From: Janibacter anophelis NBRC 107843
GTDB taxonomy: Bacteria > Actinomycetota > Actinomycetes > Actinomycetales > Dermatophilaceae
Assembly: GCF_001570945.1 (NCBI RefSeq)
Contig: NZ_BCSQ01000004.1
Coordinates: 17,172-81,171 of the forward strand
Length of the DNA stretch: 64,000 bases
Direction: 5' to 3'
Shown here: in pieces, positions 36,579 to 45,178 of the stretch
How positions within the stretch are numbered: the first letter of the stretch is position 1
Layout of the letters: every line of letters begins with the position of its first letter
The notes under the pieces: generated by a model
The model's database searches: none
What the model was told of the DNA's origin: nothing
The model's input: the letters and a program-made list of their open reading frames with translations, nothing else
Translations under genes and position numbers: made by a program

Positions 36579-37202
36579 ATGAAGCTCTATGCGGATCTGC
36601 CCGCCCGTCGTTTTGCCCAGGTCGCGGCGGACCTGCTCATGCTCGGCTGGATCGTGCTCTGGGCGCGCATCGGCATGGCGGTCCACGCGTCCACACTCGA
36701 GCTCGCGGAGCCCGGCCGGCGGCTGGAGGGCGCGGGGCGCGGGTTCCGCGACAAGCTCACCAGTGCCGGGGACGACGTCGACGACCTGCCGCTGCTCGAC
36801 GACAAGGTCGCGACGCCCTTCCGCGAAGCCGCGGCCGCCGGCTCGAGCATCGAGGACGCCGGCCGCGACCTCGTCACCGCCGTCGAACGGCTCGCGACGA
36901 CCCTCGGCTGGGTCACGGCGCTGACCCCGATCCTCATCGTGGGTGCCTTCTGGCTCGCGGCCCGCTGGCGCTTCGTCCGCAGGGCCACCGCCGCCCAGTC
37001 CCTCGTCGACAACGTCGACGACCTCGACCTCTTCGCCCTGCGGGCCATGGCGAACCAACCGCTCCAGCGACTGGCCCGGATCAGCGACGACCCGGCCGGC
37101 GCGTGGCGCCGCGGTGACGCCGACGTGGTGCGGGCCCTCGCCGAGCTCGAGCTCGCCGACTGCGGGCTGCGCCCGCCCTCCCCCGCCGCGACCGACCGCT
37201 GA
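36579..37202 (+). CDS. Conserved two-helix membrane protein
   Basis: This 207-residue protein has a membrane helix at about 15-35 ([20 protein letters not shown]), an extracytoplasmic region of 70 residues rich in Asp/Ala with coiled-coil character ([16 protein letters not shown]), a second helix ([20 protein letters not shown]), and a cytoplasmic tail of about 75 residues. Similar unnamed proteins occur across Micrococcales; I know no function. It is divergent from xerD and is followed at once by the palindromic repeats. Confidence 0.75.
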   Translation: MKLYADLPARRFAQVAADLLMLGWIVLWARIGMAVHASTLELAEPGRRLEGAGRGFRDKLTSAGDDVDDLPLLDDKVATPFREAAAAGSSIEDAGRDLVTAVERLATTLGWVTALTPILIVGAFWLAARWRFVRRATAAQSLVDNVDDLDLFALRAMANQPLQRLARISDDPAGAWRRGDADVVRALAELELADCGLRPPSPAATDR

Positions 37203-37250
37203 CGCCCCAGAACGCGCATTTCCCCGGGGAGATGCGCGTTCTGAGGCGTC
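37201..37250. repeat. 50-bp near-perfect palindrome containing the 24-bp element, copy 1
   Basis: The segment is its own reverse complement except for two mismatched pairs. Its centre is the 24-bp element (37214-37237) that begins GCGCATTTCCCC and ends GGGGAGATGCGC. It starts at the stop codon of the membrane-protein gene and can fold into a long hairpin, possibly a terminator. Confidence 0.85.
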
Positions 37251-37256
37251 TGGAGT

Positions 37257-37280
37257 GCGCATTTCCCCGGGGAGATGCGC
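37257..37280. repeat. 24-bp palindromic element, copy 2
   Basis: This is identical to the core of copy 1 and in the same orientation, 19 bases downstream of it. It lies between the convergent membrane-protein gene and hisS (stop at 37293). Each copy has GCGCAT/ATGCGC arms around a CCCCGGGG centre. Confidence 0.85.
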
Positions 37281-37292
37281 GGTGTCGGTGGG

Positions 37293-38660
37293 TCAGGTCA
37301 GGGCGACGACCTGGGGTCGCAGGTCCTCGGCAGGGCACTGCCAGGTCGCGGCGTCCGCGTCCACCTGCTCGCCGGAGCGGATGTCCTTGACCTGGTCACC
37401 GCCGCCCTCGGTGGCGCCGGGGAACCACACGTACGGGATCCCGCGCCGCTCGGCGAAGCGGATCTGCTTGCCGAACTTCGCCGCGACCGGCGCGACCTCG
37501 CACGGGATACCGCGAGCACGAAGGGCGGTGGCCGCCGCGACGGAGGCCGGGCGGCTCCCTTCGTCCGTGACCGCGACGAGCACCGCGGACGGGGTCTTGC
37601 GGCTCGCGCCGACGAGGCCCTTGCCGAGGAGCAGGCCGAGCAGCCGGGAGAGACCGATCGAGATGCCGACGCCGGGATAGGTGTTCTTGCCGTCGCTCGC
37701 CAGCTCGTCGTAGCGGCCGCCGGAGCAGAACGAGCCCCAGGACTCGTGGCCGATGAGCTGGGTCTCGTAGACGGTGCCGGTGTAGTAGTCGAGGCCGCGG
37801 GCGATGCGCAGGTCCGCGACCATCGCGCCGGGGGCTGCCGCCGCACCGGTCTCGATGACCGCGGCCAACGCCGCCAGGCCCTCGTCGAGCACGGGGTGCT
37901 CCACACCGAGGGTCCGCACCTGCTCGACGAAGGAGGTGTCCTGCGTGCGGATCGAGGCGAGGTCGAGCACCGCCTGCGCCTGCTCGGGCGTGCGGCCGGC
38001 CTCGACGAGCTGGGCCGCGACCTTGTCCGGCCCGATCTTGTCGAGCTTGTCGACCACCCGCAGCGTCCCGGCGACGTCGTCGATGCCCAGGCCCCGGTAG
38101 AAGCCCTCGGGGATCTTGCGGTTGTTGACCTGGATGACCATCGGCGGGATCGGCAGCTTGGCGAAGATCTCCGCCATGACGAGCGGCATCTCGGCCTCGA
38201 AGTGCGGCGCCAGCTCCCCCGTGTCGACGACGTCGATGTCGCACTGGGTGAACTCGCGGTAGCGCCCCTCCTGAGGACGCTCGCCGCGCCAGACCTTCTG
38301 GATCTGGTGCCGGCGGAAGGGGAAGCTCAACCGCCCCGCGTTCTCCACGACGTAGCGGGCGAAGGGCACGGTGAGGTCGAAGTGCAGGCCGAGATCACCC
38401 TCGCGGGAACCGCCGGCAGCACCCCCTTCGTCCTCCGCGGCGAGCCGGTGGATGCCGTAGATCTCCTTGTCGGCGTCGCCGCCCTTGCCGAGGAGGCGCT
38501 CGACGGGTTCGACCGCGCGCGTCTCGATGGACGGGAAGCCGTGCAGCTCGAAGGTGGAGCGGATGACGTCGATGAAGTGCTGCTCGACGATGCGCTGCTC
38601 CGGCAGGTACTCGGGGAAGCCCGACAGCGGGGTGACCTTGGTGGCGCGGGGGGTGCTCAT
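37293..38660 (-). CDS. hisS: Histidyl-tRNA synthetase
   Basis: This 455-residue class II synthetase has motif 2 KVWRGERPQEGRYREFTQCD, the histidine-A motif RGLDYYTGTVYE, motif 3 GVGISIGLSRLLGLL, and a C-terminal anticodon-binding domain. It charges tRNA-His. The start overlaps the stop of the upstream metallo-hydrolase (ATGA), an order also seen in mycobacteria. Confidence 0.97.
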   Translation of the reverse strand: MSTPRATKVTPLSGFPEYLPEQRIVEQHFIDVIRSTFELHGFPSIETRAVEPVERLLGKGGDADKEIYGIHRLAAEDEGGAAGGSREGDLGLHFDLTVPFARYVVENAGRLSFPFRRHQIQKVWRGERPQEGRYREFTQCDIDVVDTGELAPHFEAEMPLVMAEIFAKLPIPPMVIQVNNRKIPEGFYRGLGIDDVAGTLRVVDKLDKIGPDKVAAQLVEAGRTPEQAQAVLDLASIRTQDTSFVEQVRTLGVEHPVLDEGLAALAAVIETGAAAAPGAMVADLRIARGLDYYTGTVYETQLIGHESWGSFCSGGRYDELASDGKNTYPGVGISIGLSRLLGLLLGKGLVGASRKTPSAVLVAVTDEGSRPASVAAATALRARGIPCEVAPVAAKFGKQIRFAERRGIPYVWFPGATEGGGDQVKDIRSGEQVDADAATWQCPAEDLRPQVVALT

Positions 38661-39361
38661 GACAGTCCTTGCAGGTACGGGTTGGTCGCCTTTTCACGGC
38701 CCAGCGTGGTCGCGGGCCCGTGGCCGGGCAGGACGAGACTGGAGTCGGGACGCGGATGGACCGCCCGACGAAGGGAGTCCTGCATCGCCTCGTACGACCC
38801 TCCCGGCAGGTCCGTGCGACCGATCGACCCGGCGAAGAGCACGTCACCGGTGATGAGCGTGCGGTCGACCTCGGCCTCGGCGGGCACGCCCTCGGGCACG
38901 GCGTCGACGGCGAACATGACCGAGCCCTCCGTGTGGCCCGGCGCGTGGACGACCTCGAGGTCGATCCCGGCCACCGTGACCGTCTCGCTGTCGGTGACCT
39001 CGACGATCCGCTCCGGCTCGCGCCAGGTGACCTTCTTGCCGAACTGCTGCTCGAGCATCCCGCTCAGCTGCGGTCCGAGGGAGGAGGAGCCCAACGGGTC
39101 GACGAGTCGGTAGCGGTCGTCGGTGTGGATGTAGGCGGCGAGCTCGCCACCGCAGACGGGGGTCACGGAGAAGACGTGGTCGACGTGACCGTGGGTCAGC
39201 AGCACGGCGGCTGGCTTGAGCCGGTGCGTCGTGAGGACCTCGCGGAGGGTCTCCTCGATGCCGATGCCGGGATCGACGATGAGGCACTCCTCGCCGGGCC
39301 CGTCGGCGATGACGTAGCAATTGGTCCCGAAGGCCTGCGCCGGGAACGAGAGGGTCAGCAC
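38657..39361 (-). CDS. MBL-fold metallo-hydrolase (glyoxalase II-like)
   Basis: This 234-residue protein has the zinc motif LTHGHVDHVFSV (H-x-H-x-D-H), further ligands in HAPGHTEGSV, GDVLFAGSIGRTDL and LPGHGPATT. This matches the glyoxalase-II-like hydrolase next to hisS in many actinobacteria; hydroxyacylglutathione or mycothiol thioester hydrolysis is plausible. The start is GTG 39361. It is divergent from the DUF349 gene across 56 bases that contain one CCCCCTTCG motif. Confidence 0.9.
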   Translation of the reverse strand: MLTLSFPAQAFGTNCYVIADGPGEECLIVDPGIGIEETLREVLTTHRLKPAAVLLTHGHVDHVFSVTPVCGGELAAYIHTDDRYRLVDPLGSSSLGPQLSGMLEQQFGKKVTWREPERIVEVTDSETVTVAGIDLEVVHAPGHTEGSVMFAVDAVPEGVPAEAEVDRTLITGDVLFAGSIGRTDLPGGSYEAMQDSLRRAVHPRPDSSLVLPGHGPATTLGREKATNPYLQGLS

Positions 39362-39417
39362 GGGACAACCCTACGTGCGGCCCCCTTCGTCGCACGCCCT
39401 TGGGTAACCTCGGCCCT

Positions 39418-40791
39418 GTGAGTGACGAGACCAACGCCCCGCGCCCCTCGGCGCCTTCGCCTGCGGCCCTGGCCCGCATGGCTCCCCGCCCGCCCGCGAC
39501 GCCCGCCACCGAACCCCCGGCGGCCACGACGGACCACTCCGCCTCGGCCGCCTTCGGCCGGGTCGACGAGGAGGGCAAGGTCTACGTCCGCGACGGCGAG
39601 GGTGAGCGCGAGGTCGGCTCCTACCCCGACGCGACGCCCGACGAGGCGTTGCAGTACTTCGCCCGCAAGTACGACGAGCTCTACGCCTCCGCGCACCTGC
39701 TGCACCAGCGCCTCGAGGTCCCCGACGTCTCCGCGAAGGAGATCGGTGACGGCCTGAAGAGCCTGCGCGAGCACGCCCACGAGCCCAATGTCGTCGGCGA
39801 CCTGCCGGCGCTCGCGTCGCTCATCGCCGAGCTCGAGGCCGGCCTGACCGCCAAGCGTCAGGCCGAGTCGGCCCACCGCGCCGAAGCCAAGCAGGCCGCG
39901 GCCGCCGAGCGGGAGAAGATCGTTGCCGAGGCGGAGACGATCGCGGCGCAGCCCGTCGAAAAGGTCCAGTGGAAGCAGTCCACGGCCCGCATGCGCGCCC
40001 TGCTCGACGAGTGGAAGGCCCACCAGCGCGGCAAGGTCCGTCTGGACAAGGACGTCGAGAGCGCGATGTGGCAGCGCTTCTCCAAGGCCCGCAACGGTTT
40101 CGACAAGACGCGCCGCGCCCACTTCGCCCAGCTGGAGCAGACCCGCGGCGAGGTCAAGCACGTCAAGGAGGACCTCGTCGTCCAGGCCGAGCGCCTGTCG
40201 ACCTCCACCGACTGGAATGCCACGGCCGGGGCCTTCAAGCGGCTCATGGACGAGTGGCGCCGGGCGGGTCGCGCCGGGCGCGCGGACGACGACCGCCTGT
40301 GGGAGCGCTTCCGCGCAGCGCAGGACGCCTTCTTCAACGCCAAGGACGCCGAGGCGGCCAAGGAGGACGAGGCGCACCGCGGCAACCTGGAGGTCAAGGA
40401 AGCGATCCTCGCCGAGGCCCAGGCCCTGCTGCCCGTCAAGGACCTCGAGAAGACCAAGGTGGCCCTGCGCGGCATCCAGGACCGGTGGGAGGCCGCGGGC
40501 AAGGTCCCGCGCGCCGACATCTCCCGGATGGAGAAGGGCATGCAGCGTGTCGAGCAGGCCGTGCGCGACGCCGAGGACAAGAAGTGGGCCAGCTCCAACC
40601 CCGAGCTGTCCGCGCGCGCCTCCTCCATGGTCACCCAGCTCGAGTCCAAGGTCGCCGACCTGCAGGCCGAGGTCGAGCAGGCCGAGTCCCGCGGCAACGC
40701 CTCGCGCGCGGCCAAGCTGCGCGAGCAGCTCGAGGCCCAGCAGGCGTGGCTGGACCAGGCCCGCAAGGGGCTCGACGAGTTCGGCGGCTGA
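39418..40791 (+). CDS. DUF349 domain-containing protein
   Basis: From GTG 39418 the gene encodes 457 residues. After a Pro/Ala-rich start come three helical DUF349 repeats, with characteristic 'LMDEWRRAGRAGRADDDRLW' and 'RFRAAQDAFF' words (first at about 180-250). A C-terminal coiled coil (VADLQAEVEQAESRGNASRA) ends the protein. DUF349 proteins are cytoplasmic and their biochemical role is unsettled. It stands between the hisS and relA blocks on the opposite strand. The following 305-base gap holds repeats only. Confidence 0.9.
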   Translation: MSDETNAPRPSAPSPAALARMAPRPPATPATEPPAATTDHSASAAFGRVDEEGKVYVRDGEGEREVGSYPDATPDEALQYFARKYDELYASAHLLHQRLEVPDVSAKEIGDGLKSLREHAHEPNVVGDLPALASLIAELEAGLTAKRQAESAHRAEAKQAAAAEREKIVAEAETIAAQPVEKVQWKQSTARMRALLDEWKAHQRGKVRLDKDVESAMWQRFSKARNGFDKTRRAHFAQLEQTRGEVKHVKEDLVVQAERLSTSTDWNATAGAFKRLMDEWRRAGRAGRADDDRLWERFRAAQDAFFNAKDAEAAKEDEAHRGNLEVKEAILAEAQALLPVKDLEKTKVALRGIQDRWEAAGKVPRADISRMEKGMQRVEQAVRDAEDKKWASSNPELSARASSMVTQLESKVADLQAEVEQAESRGNASRAAKLREQLEAQQAWLDQARKGLDEFGG

Positions 40792-40840
40792 CTCTCCTCC
40801 GCTTCTCTCTGCCACCGCTCCCGGCCAGGAGGCCGAGACC

Positions 40841-40864
40841 GCGCATTTCCCCGGGGAGATGCGC
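40841..40864. repeat. 24-bp palindromic element, copy 3
   Basis: This copy is identical in sequence and orientation to those at 37214-37237 and 37257-37280. It lies 49 bases after the DUF349 stop, in an otherwise gene-free gap (40792-41096). Confidence 0.85.
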
Positions 40865-40899
40865 GGACGGGTGACGGCCGGGAGCACTCACGGAGCGGA

Positions 40900-41038
40900 C
40901 GGACAGAAGGTCCGGCGCAGCATCAAGCCGAAGTCGAGAACGACAACGTGACCGCACGACGACGAAGGACCCTTCGAGACGCTTGCTGCACAAGCTCCTC
41001 AGGGCACCGCTTCGGCAGCGCGCCGGATCTTCTGTCCG
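40900..41038. repeat. Structured intergenic region with a 19-bp inverted repeat
   Basis: CGGACAGAAGGTCCGGCGC (40900-40918) and its reverse complement with one mismatch (41020-41038) flank 101 bases. Inside are a small hairpin (CGAAGGACCCTTCG) and an inverted repeat at 40976-41000 (GAGACGCTTG...CAAGCTCCTC). No gene is seen here. It resembles a mobile-element remnant or a degenerate intergenic repeat and might also be transcribed as a folded RNA. Confidence 0.5.
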
Positions 41039-41096
41039 GGAGCGGTGCGAGGGTCTGGAGGCCGCGGCCGGCCCGACACCTCGGGTCTGGGCGCGG

Positions 41097-43385
41097 TCAG
41101 CCGCGCTTGTTGCTGCCGCCGGTGATGCGGAAGCAGTCGAAGACCGACTCGATGCGCTTGACCTGCTGCACCACGTGGCTGAGGTGGGCGACCTCGCCCA
41201 TCTCGAAGGTGAAGCGCAGGATCGCGACGCGGTCGCGTGAGGTCTGCACGGCGGCGGAGAGGATGTTGACGCCCGACTCGGAGAGCACGCGGGTGACGTC
41301 CGAGAGCAGCCCGGCCCGGTCGAGGGCCTCGACCTGCACCTGCACGAGGAAGACGCTGGAGCTGCTCGGGGCCCACTCGACCTCGATGAGCCGCTCGGCC
41401 TCCTTCTTCAGCGAGTCTGCGTTGGGGCAGTTGACGCGGTGCACCGAGACGCCGTTGCCGCGGGTGATGAAGCCCATGATCTCGTCACCGGGCACCGGGG
41501 TGCAGCACTTGGCGAGCTTGACCCACAGGTCGTCCATGCCCTTGACCACGACACCGGGATCGCTGCTGCTCCGGGGACGTCCGATGGGTCCCGGAAGGGT
41601 GGCCTCGGCGAGGTCCTCGGTCGCGCCGTCCTCTCCCCCGGCTGCCGCGATGAGCCGCGAGACCACGTGCTGCGCGGAGACGTGCCCCTCGCCGACGGCG
41701 GCATAGAGCCCGTCGACGTCCTGCCGGCGCAGCTCGCTCGCGACGGCCGTCAGGGACTCGACGGTGACAATGCGGTGGAGCGGCAGGTTCTGCTTGCGCA
41801 CGACCTTGGCGATGGCCTCCTTGCCGGAGTCGACCATCTCCTCACGGCGCTCCTTGGTGAACCACTGCTTGATCTTGTTGCGGGCACGCGCGGAGCGCAC
41901 GAAGTTGAGCCAGTCGCGAGAGGGTCCGGCTCCTTCGGCCTTGGAGGTGAGGACCTCGACCGCGTCGCCGTTCTCGAGGGGCGAGTCCAGGGGCACGAGG
42001 CGGCCGTTGACCCGGGCCCCGATGCACCGGTGCCCCACCTCGGTGTGGACGGCATAGGCGAAGTCGACCGCCGTCGAGCCGGCAGGCAGGGCGATGACCT
42101 GCCCCTTGGGCGTGAAGGCGTAGACCTCCTGCGTGTTGATCTCGTAGCGCAGGGAGTCGAGGAACTCGCTCGGGTCGGCCGTCTCCTTCTGCCAGTCAAG
42201 CAGCTGGCGCAGCCACGCCATCTCGCCGACCTGCCCGTCGTCGACCTTGCCCCCGTCGGGGTTGCCGCGGTCCTTGTACTTCCAGTGCGCGGCGACGCCG
42301 TACTCGGCGCGACGGTGCATCTGGTGGGTGCGGATCTGGATCTCGACCGGCTTGCCCTGCGGTCCGATGACCGTCGTGTGCAGCGACTGGTACATGTTGA
42401 ACTTCGGCAGGGAGATGTAGTCCTTGAACCGCCCGGGAAGGGGGTTCCACCGGGCGTGCAGCGCGCCGAGCGCCGCGTAGCAGTCCCGCACCGTGTCGAC
42501 GAGGACGCGCACGGCGACGAGGTCGTAGATCTCGCCGAACTCGCGACCCCCGACGATCATCTTCTGGTAGACGGAGTAGTAGTGCTTGGGCCGACCGGTG
42601 ACGGTCGCCTTGATCCGGGCCTCACGCAGGTCGGCGACGACCTGCCCCTTGACCGTCGTCAGGTACTCCTCGCGGGCCGGGGCGCGCTCGGCGACGAGCC
42701 GGACGATCTCCTCGTAGACCTTGGGGTAGAGCGTGGCGAAGGAGAGGTCCTCCAGCTCCCACTTGATGGTGTTCATCCCGAGGCGGTGCGCCAGGGGCGC
42801 GTAGATCTCCAGCGTCTCCTGGGCCTTGCGCTGGGCCGACCCGGTCGAGACGTATCGCCAGGTGCGGGCGTTGTGCAGGCGGTCGGCCAGCTTGATGACG
42901 AGCACCCGGATGTCACGAGCCATCGCCACGATCATCTTGCGCACGGTCTCGGCCTGGGCGTTGTCGCCGTAGGTGACCTTGTCGAGCTTGGTCACGCCGT
43001 CGACGAGCTTGGCCACCTCGGCGCCGAACTCCTCCTCGAGCTCGTCGAGCGAGTACTCCGTGTCCTCGACGGTGTCGTGGAGCAGGGCGGCGGCGAGCGT
43101 CACCGGTGTCATGCCGAGCTCGGCGAGGATCGTCGTCACCGCGAGCGGGTGGGTGATGTACGGGTCACCGCTCTTGCGGGACTGGCCGCGGTGCGCGCGC
43201 TCGGCGACGTCGTAGGCGCGCTCGATGATCGACAGGTCGGCCTTGGGGTGGCTCTGCCGCACGATCTGCAGCAGGGGGTCCAGCACGCCGGGAGTGGCCG
43301 CGCGGCCACTGCCCAGTCGGGCCAACGAAGCGCGCGCCAGAGACCGCGGGGAGAACCCGCCGCTGCTGGTGCCGCGCTCGCTCAT
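41097..43385 (-). CDS. relA: Bifunctional (p)ppGpp synthetase/hydrolase RelA/SpoT (Rel)
   Basis: This 762-residue protein starts with an HD hydrolase domain ([14 protein letters not shown], then [18 protein letters not shown]). A synthetase domain ([33 protein letters not shown]), a TGS domain ([20 protein letters not shown]) and a C-terminal ACT domain follow. Both catalytic regions look intact, so it both makes and removes the stringent-response alarmone. It lies 9 bases after apt, the common relA-apt-secF-secD order of actinobacteria. Confidence 0.97.
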   Translation of the reverse strand: MSERGTSSGGFSPRSLARASLARLGSGRAATPGVLDPLLQIVRQSHPKADLSIIERAYDVAERAHRGQSRKSGDPYITHPLAVTTILAELGMTPVTLAAALLHDTVEDTEYSLDELEEEFGAEVAKLVDGVTKLDKVTYGDNAQAETVRKMIVAMARDIRVLVIKLADRLHNARTWRYVSTGSAQRKAQETLEIYAPLAHRLGMNTIKWELEDLSFATLYPKVYEEIVRLVAERAPAREEYLTTVKGQVVADLREARIKATVTGRPKHYYSVYQKMIVGGREFGEIYDLVAVRVLVDTVRDCYAALGALHARWNPLPGRFKDYISLPKFNMYQSLHTTVIGPQGKPVEIQIRTHQMHRRAEYGVAAHWKYKDRGNPDGGKVDDGQVGEMAWLRQLLDWQKETADPSEFLDSLRYEINTQEVYAFTPKGQVIALPAGSTAVDFAYAVHTEVGHRCIGARVNGRLVPLDSPLENGDAVEVLTSKAEGAGPSRDWLNFVRSARARNKIKQWFTKERREEMVDSGKEAIAKVVRKQNLPLHRIVTVESLTAVASELRRQDVDGLYAAVGEGHVSAQHVVSRLIAAAGGEDGATEDLAEATLPGPIGRPRSSSDPGVVVKGMDDLWVKLAKCCTPVPGDEIMGFITRGNGVSVHRVNCPNADSLKKEAERLIEVEWAPSSSSVFLVQVQVEALDRAGLLSDVTRVLSESGVNILSAAVQTSRDRVAILRFTFEMGEVAHLSHVVQQVKRIESVFDCFRITGGSNKRG

Positions 43386-43394
43386 GGAGAGAGC

Positions 43395-43922
43395 CTAGAC
43401 CGTGACCAGGCTCCGGACGGCACGGCCCGCCAACACGTCTCGCCCACCGAGGGCCTCGATCTCCACGAGGACCTCGACGCCGGGCACGACCGCGCCACAG
43501 GTCTCGAGGAGCTCGCACGCGGCAGCGGCCGTGCCTCCGGTCGCCAGGACGTCGTCGACGACGAGGACCCGGGCGCCCGGGGCCACGGCCTCGCGCTGCA
43601 CCTCGATCCGCGCAGTGCCGTACTCGAGCGCGTAGTCGACGCCGATCGTCGGACCCGGCAGCTTGCCCGCCTTGCGCACCGGGACGAAGCCCAGTCCCAT
43701 GTGCAGCGCGATGGCGGCACCGAAGATGAACCCGCGCGCCTCCAGCCCTGCGACCGCGTCGACCCGGCCCTGCCACGGCTCGGCGTGGGCCCGGACCACA
43801 TCGGCGAAGAGGGCGGCATCGGCGATCACCGGCGTGATGTCCTTGAAGGTCACACCCGGTTCCGGGAAGTCGGGGACGTCGCGCAGGCCGGTGAGGATCC
43901 GCTCCCCGAGGTCCGTGCTCAC
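43395..43922 (-). CDS. apt: Adenine phosphoribosyltransferase
   Basis: From GTG 43922 the gene encodes 175 residues. The family blocks are DFPEPGVTFKDITPVIAD, GLEARGFIFGAAIA, VRKAGKLPG and the PRPP motif VLVVDDVLATGGTAAAAC. It salvages adenine to AMP. The GTG overlaps the secF stop (GTGA), which fixes the start. Confidence 0.96.
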   Translation of the reverse strand: MSTDLGERILTGLRDVPDFPEPGVTFKDITPVIADAALFADVVRAHAEPWQGRVDAVAGLEARGFIFGAAIALHMGLGFVPVRKAGKLPGPTIGVDYALEYGTARIEVQREAVAPGARVLVVDDVLATGGTAAAACELLETCGAVVPGVEVLVEIEALGGRDVLAGRAVRSLVTV

Positions 43923-45178
43923 CCCTTGCCCCGTCGCTTGCGGGGCGTCTTCTTCGGCTGGTTGCGGGGGCCTGCCGACTGGGCGTACTTGTGCACCTTG
44001 CGGCCGGTGACGGTCTGGGCCTCGCCCGGCTCGGCGACGCCGCCCGACTCCGCGACGCCGGTCGACTCGTCCTGGGTGCCGACATCTCCGCCGCGGTCCG
44101 GAGCCGGCGTGCTGCCCCGGCCACCAGATCCTCCGCTCGGGGCCACGGTTGCGGTGCTCGTCGCGCCGCTCGCGGCCATGGCCGGCTGCCGCTCCTGGCG
44201 GGCGCGGTGCTTCTCTGCGTCCTTGGCCAGTTGCACCACCTCGGGGTCCTTGCGCCGCAGGTCCACCAGCAGCGGCGTCGCGATGAAGACCGACGAGAAG
44301 GCACCGACGGTCGTGCCGATGAAGAGTGCCAGCGAGAGGTCGAGCAGTGTGCCCGGTCCGAGGACCGCGAAGCCGATGATGATGACCGCGACGACCGGCA
44401 GGTTGGCGATGATCGTCGTGTTGATCGAGCGCACGAGCGTCTGGTTGACGGCGAGGTTGGCGGCGTCGGCGAAGCTCATCCGTCGGTTGGCGAAGGCTGC
44501 CCGGGTGTTCTCCTTCACGTGGTCGAAGACGACGACCGTGTCGTAGAGCGAGTAGCCCAGGACGGTGAGGAATCCGATCATCGTCGCCGGCGAGACCTCG
44601 AAGCCGGACCAGCTGTAGATGCCGACGGTGATGACCATGTCGTGCGCGAGGGCGATCATCGACGCCACCGCCATCTTGAGGTTGCGGTAGTACAGCGCCA
44701 TGAGAGCGGTCGTCAGCACGAGGAAGACGACGAGGGCCCGCAGCGCCTGCTGGCTGACGGACGCACCCCACGAGGGCCCGATGAAGTTGGAGCTGACCTC
44801 GCTGCTCTCGACGTCGAAGGCGGTCGCGAGGGTGCGCGAGACCTCACGGGCCTCGTCGCCACTCAACTCCTCGGTCTGCACACGCACGGTGCTGCCACCG
44901 AGCGTGGAGACATTGGCCGAGGAGTCGCCGCCGGCGACCTCGCGCACCGCCTCGGTGGCGAGGTCCTCGTAGTTGCTCGGCGCGCTCTGCGTGGCGACGC
45001 GGAACTCGGAGCCTCCGGTGAACTCGAGGCTGAGGTTGAGCGGCCGCACGACGAGGCCGGCGACGGCCACGATCATGATGATGGCCGACCAGACGTACCA
45101 CTTCTTCGACTGGCCGACGAAGTTGATCGAGCGACGCCCGGTGTAGAGGTCATTGCCCCAGTCCGCCATGCGGCTCAT
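43919..45178 (-). CDS. secF: Protein translocase subunit SecF
   Basis: This 419-residue protein has six membrane helices, with NLSLEFTGGSEFRV near the N-terminus, FIGPSWG, and GYSLYDTVVVFDHVKEN followed by VRSINTTIIANLPVVAV. It works with SecD in proton-driven completion of Sec export. A hydrophilic C-terminal tail of about 100 residues rich in Gly, Pro and Lys is characteristic of high-GC relatives. Overlaps of 4 bases with secD and apt. Confidence 0.96.
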   Translation of the reverse strand: MSRMADWGNDLYTGRRSINFVGQSKKWYVWSAIIMIVAVAGLVVRPLNLSLEFTGGSEFRVATQSAPSNYEDLATEAVREVAGGDSSANVSTLGGSTVRVQTEELSGDEAREVSRTLATAFDVESSEVSSNFIGPSWGASVSQQALRALVVFLVLTTALMALYYRNLKMAVASMIALAHDMVITVGIYSWSGFEVSPATMIGFLTVLGYSLYDTVVVFDHVKENTRAAFANRRMSFADAANLAVNQTLVRSINTTIIANLPVVAVIIIGFAVLGPGTLLDLSLALFIGTTVGAFSSVFIATPLLVDLRRKDPEVVQLAKDAEKHRARQERQPAMAASGATSTATVAPSGGSGGRGSTPAPDRGGDVGTQDESTGVAESGGVAEPGEAQTVTGRKVHKYAQSAGPRNQPKKTPRKRRGKG

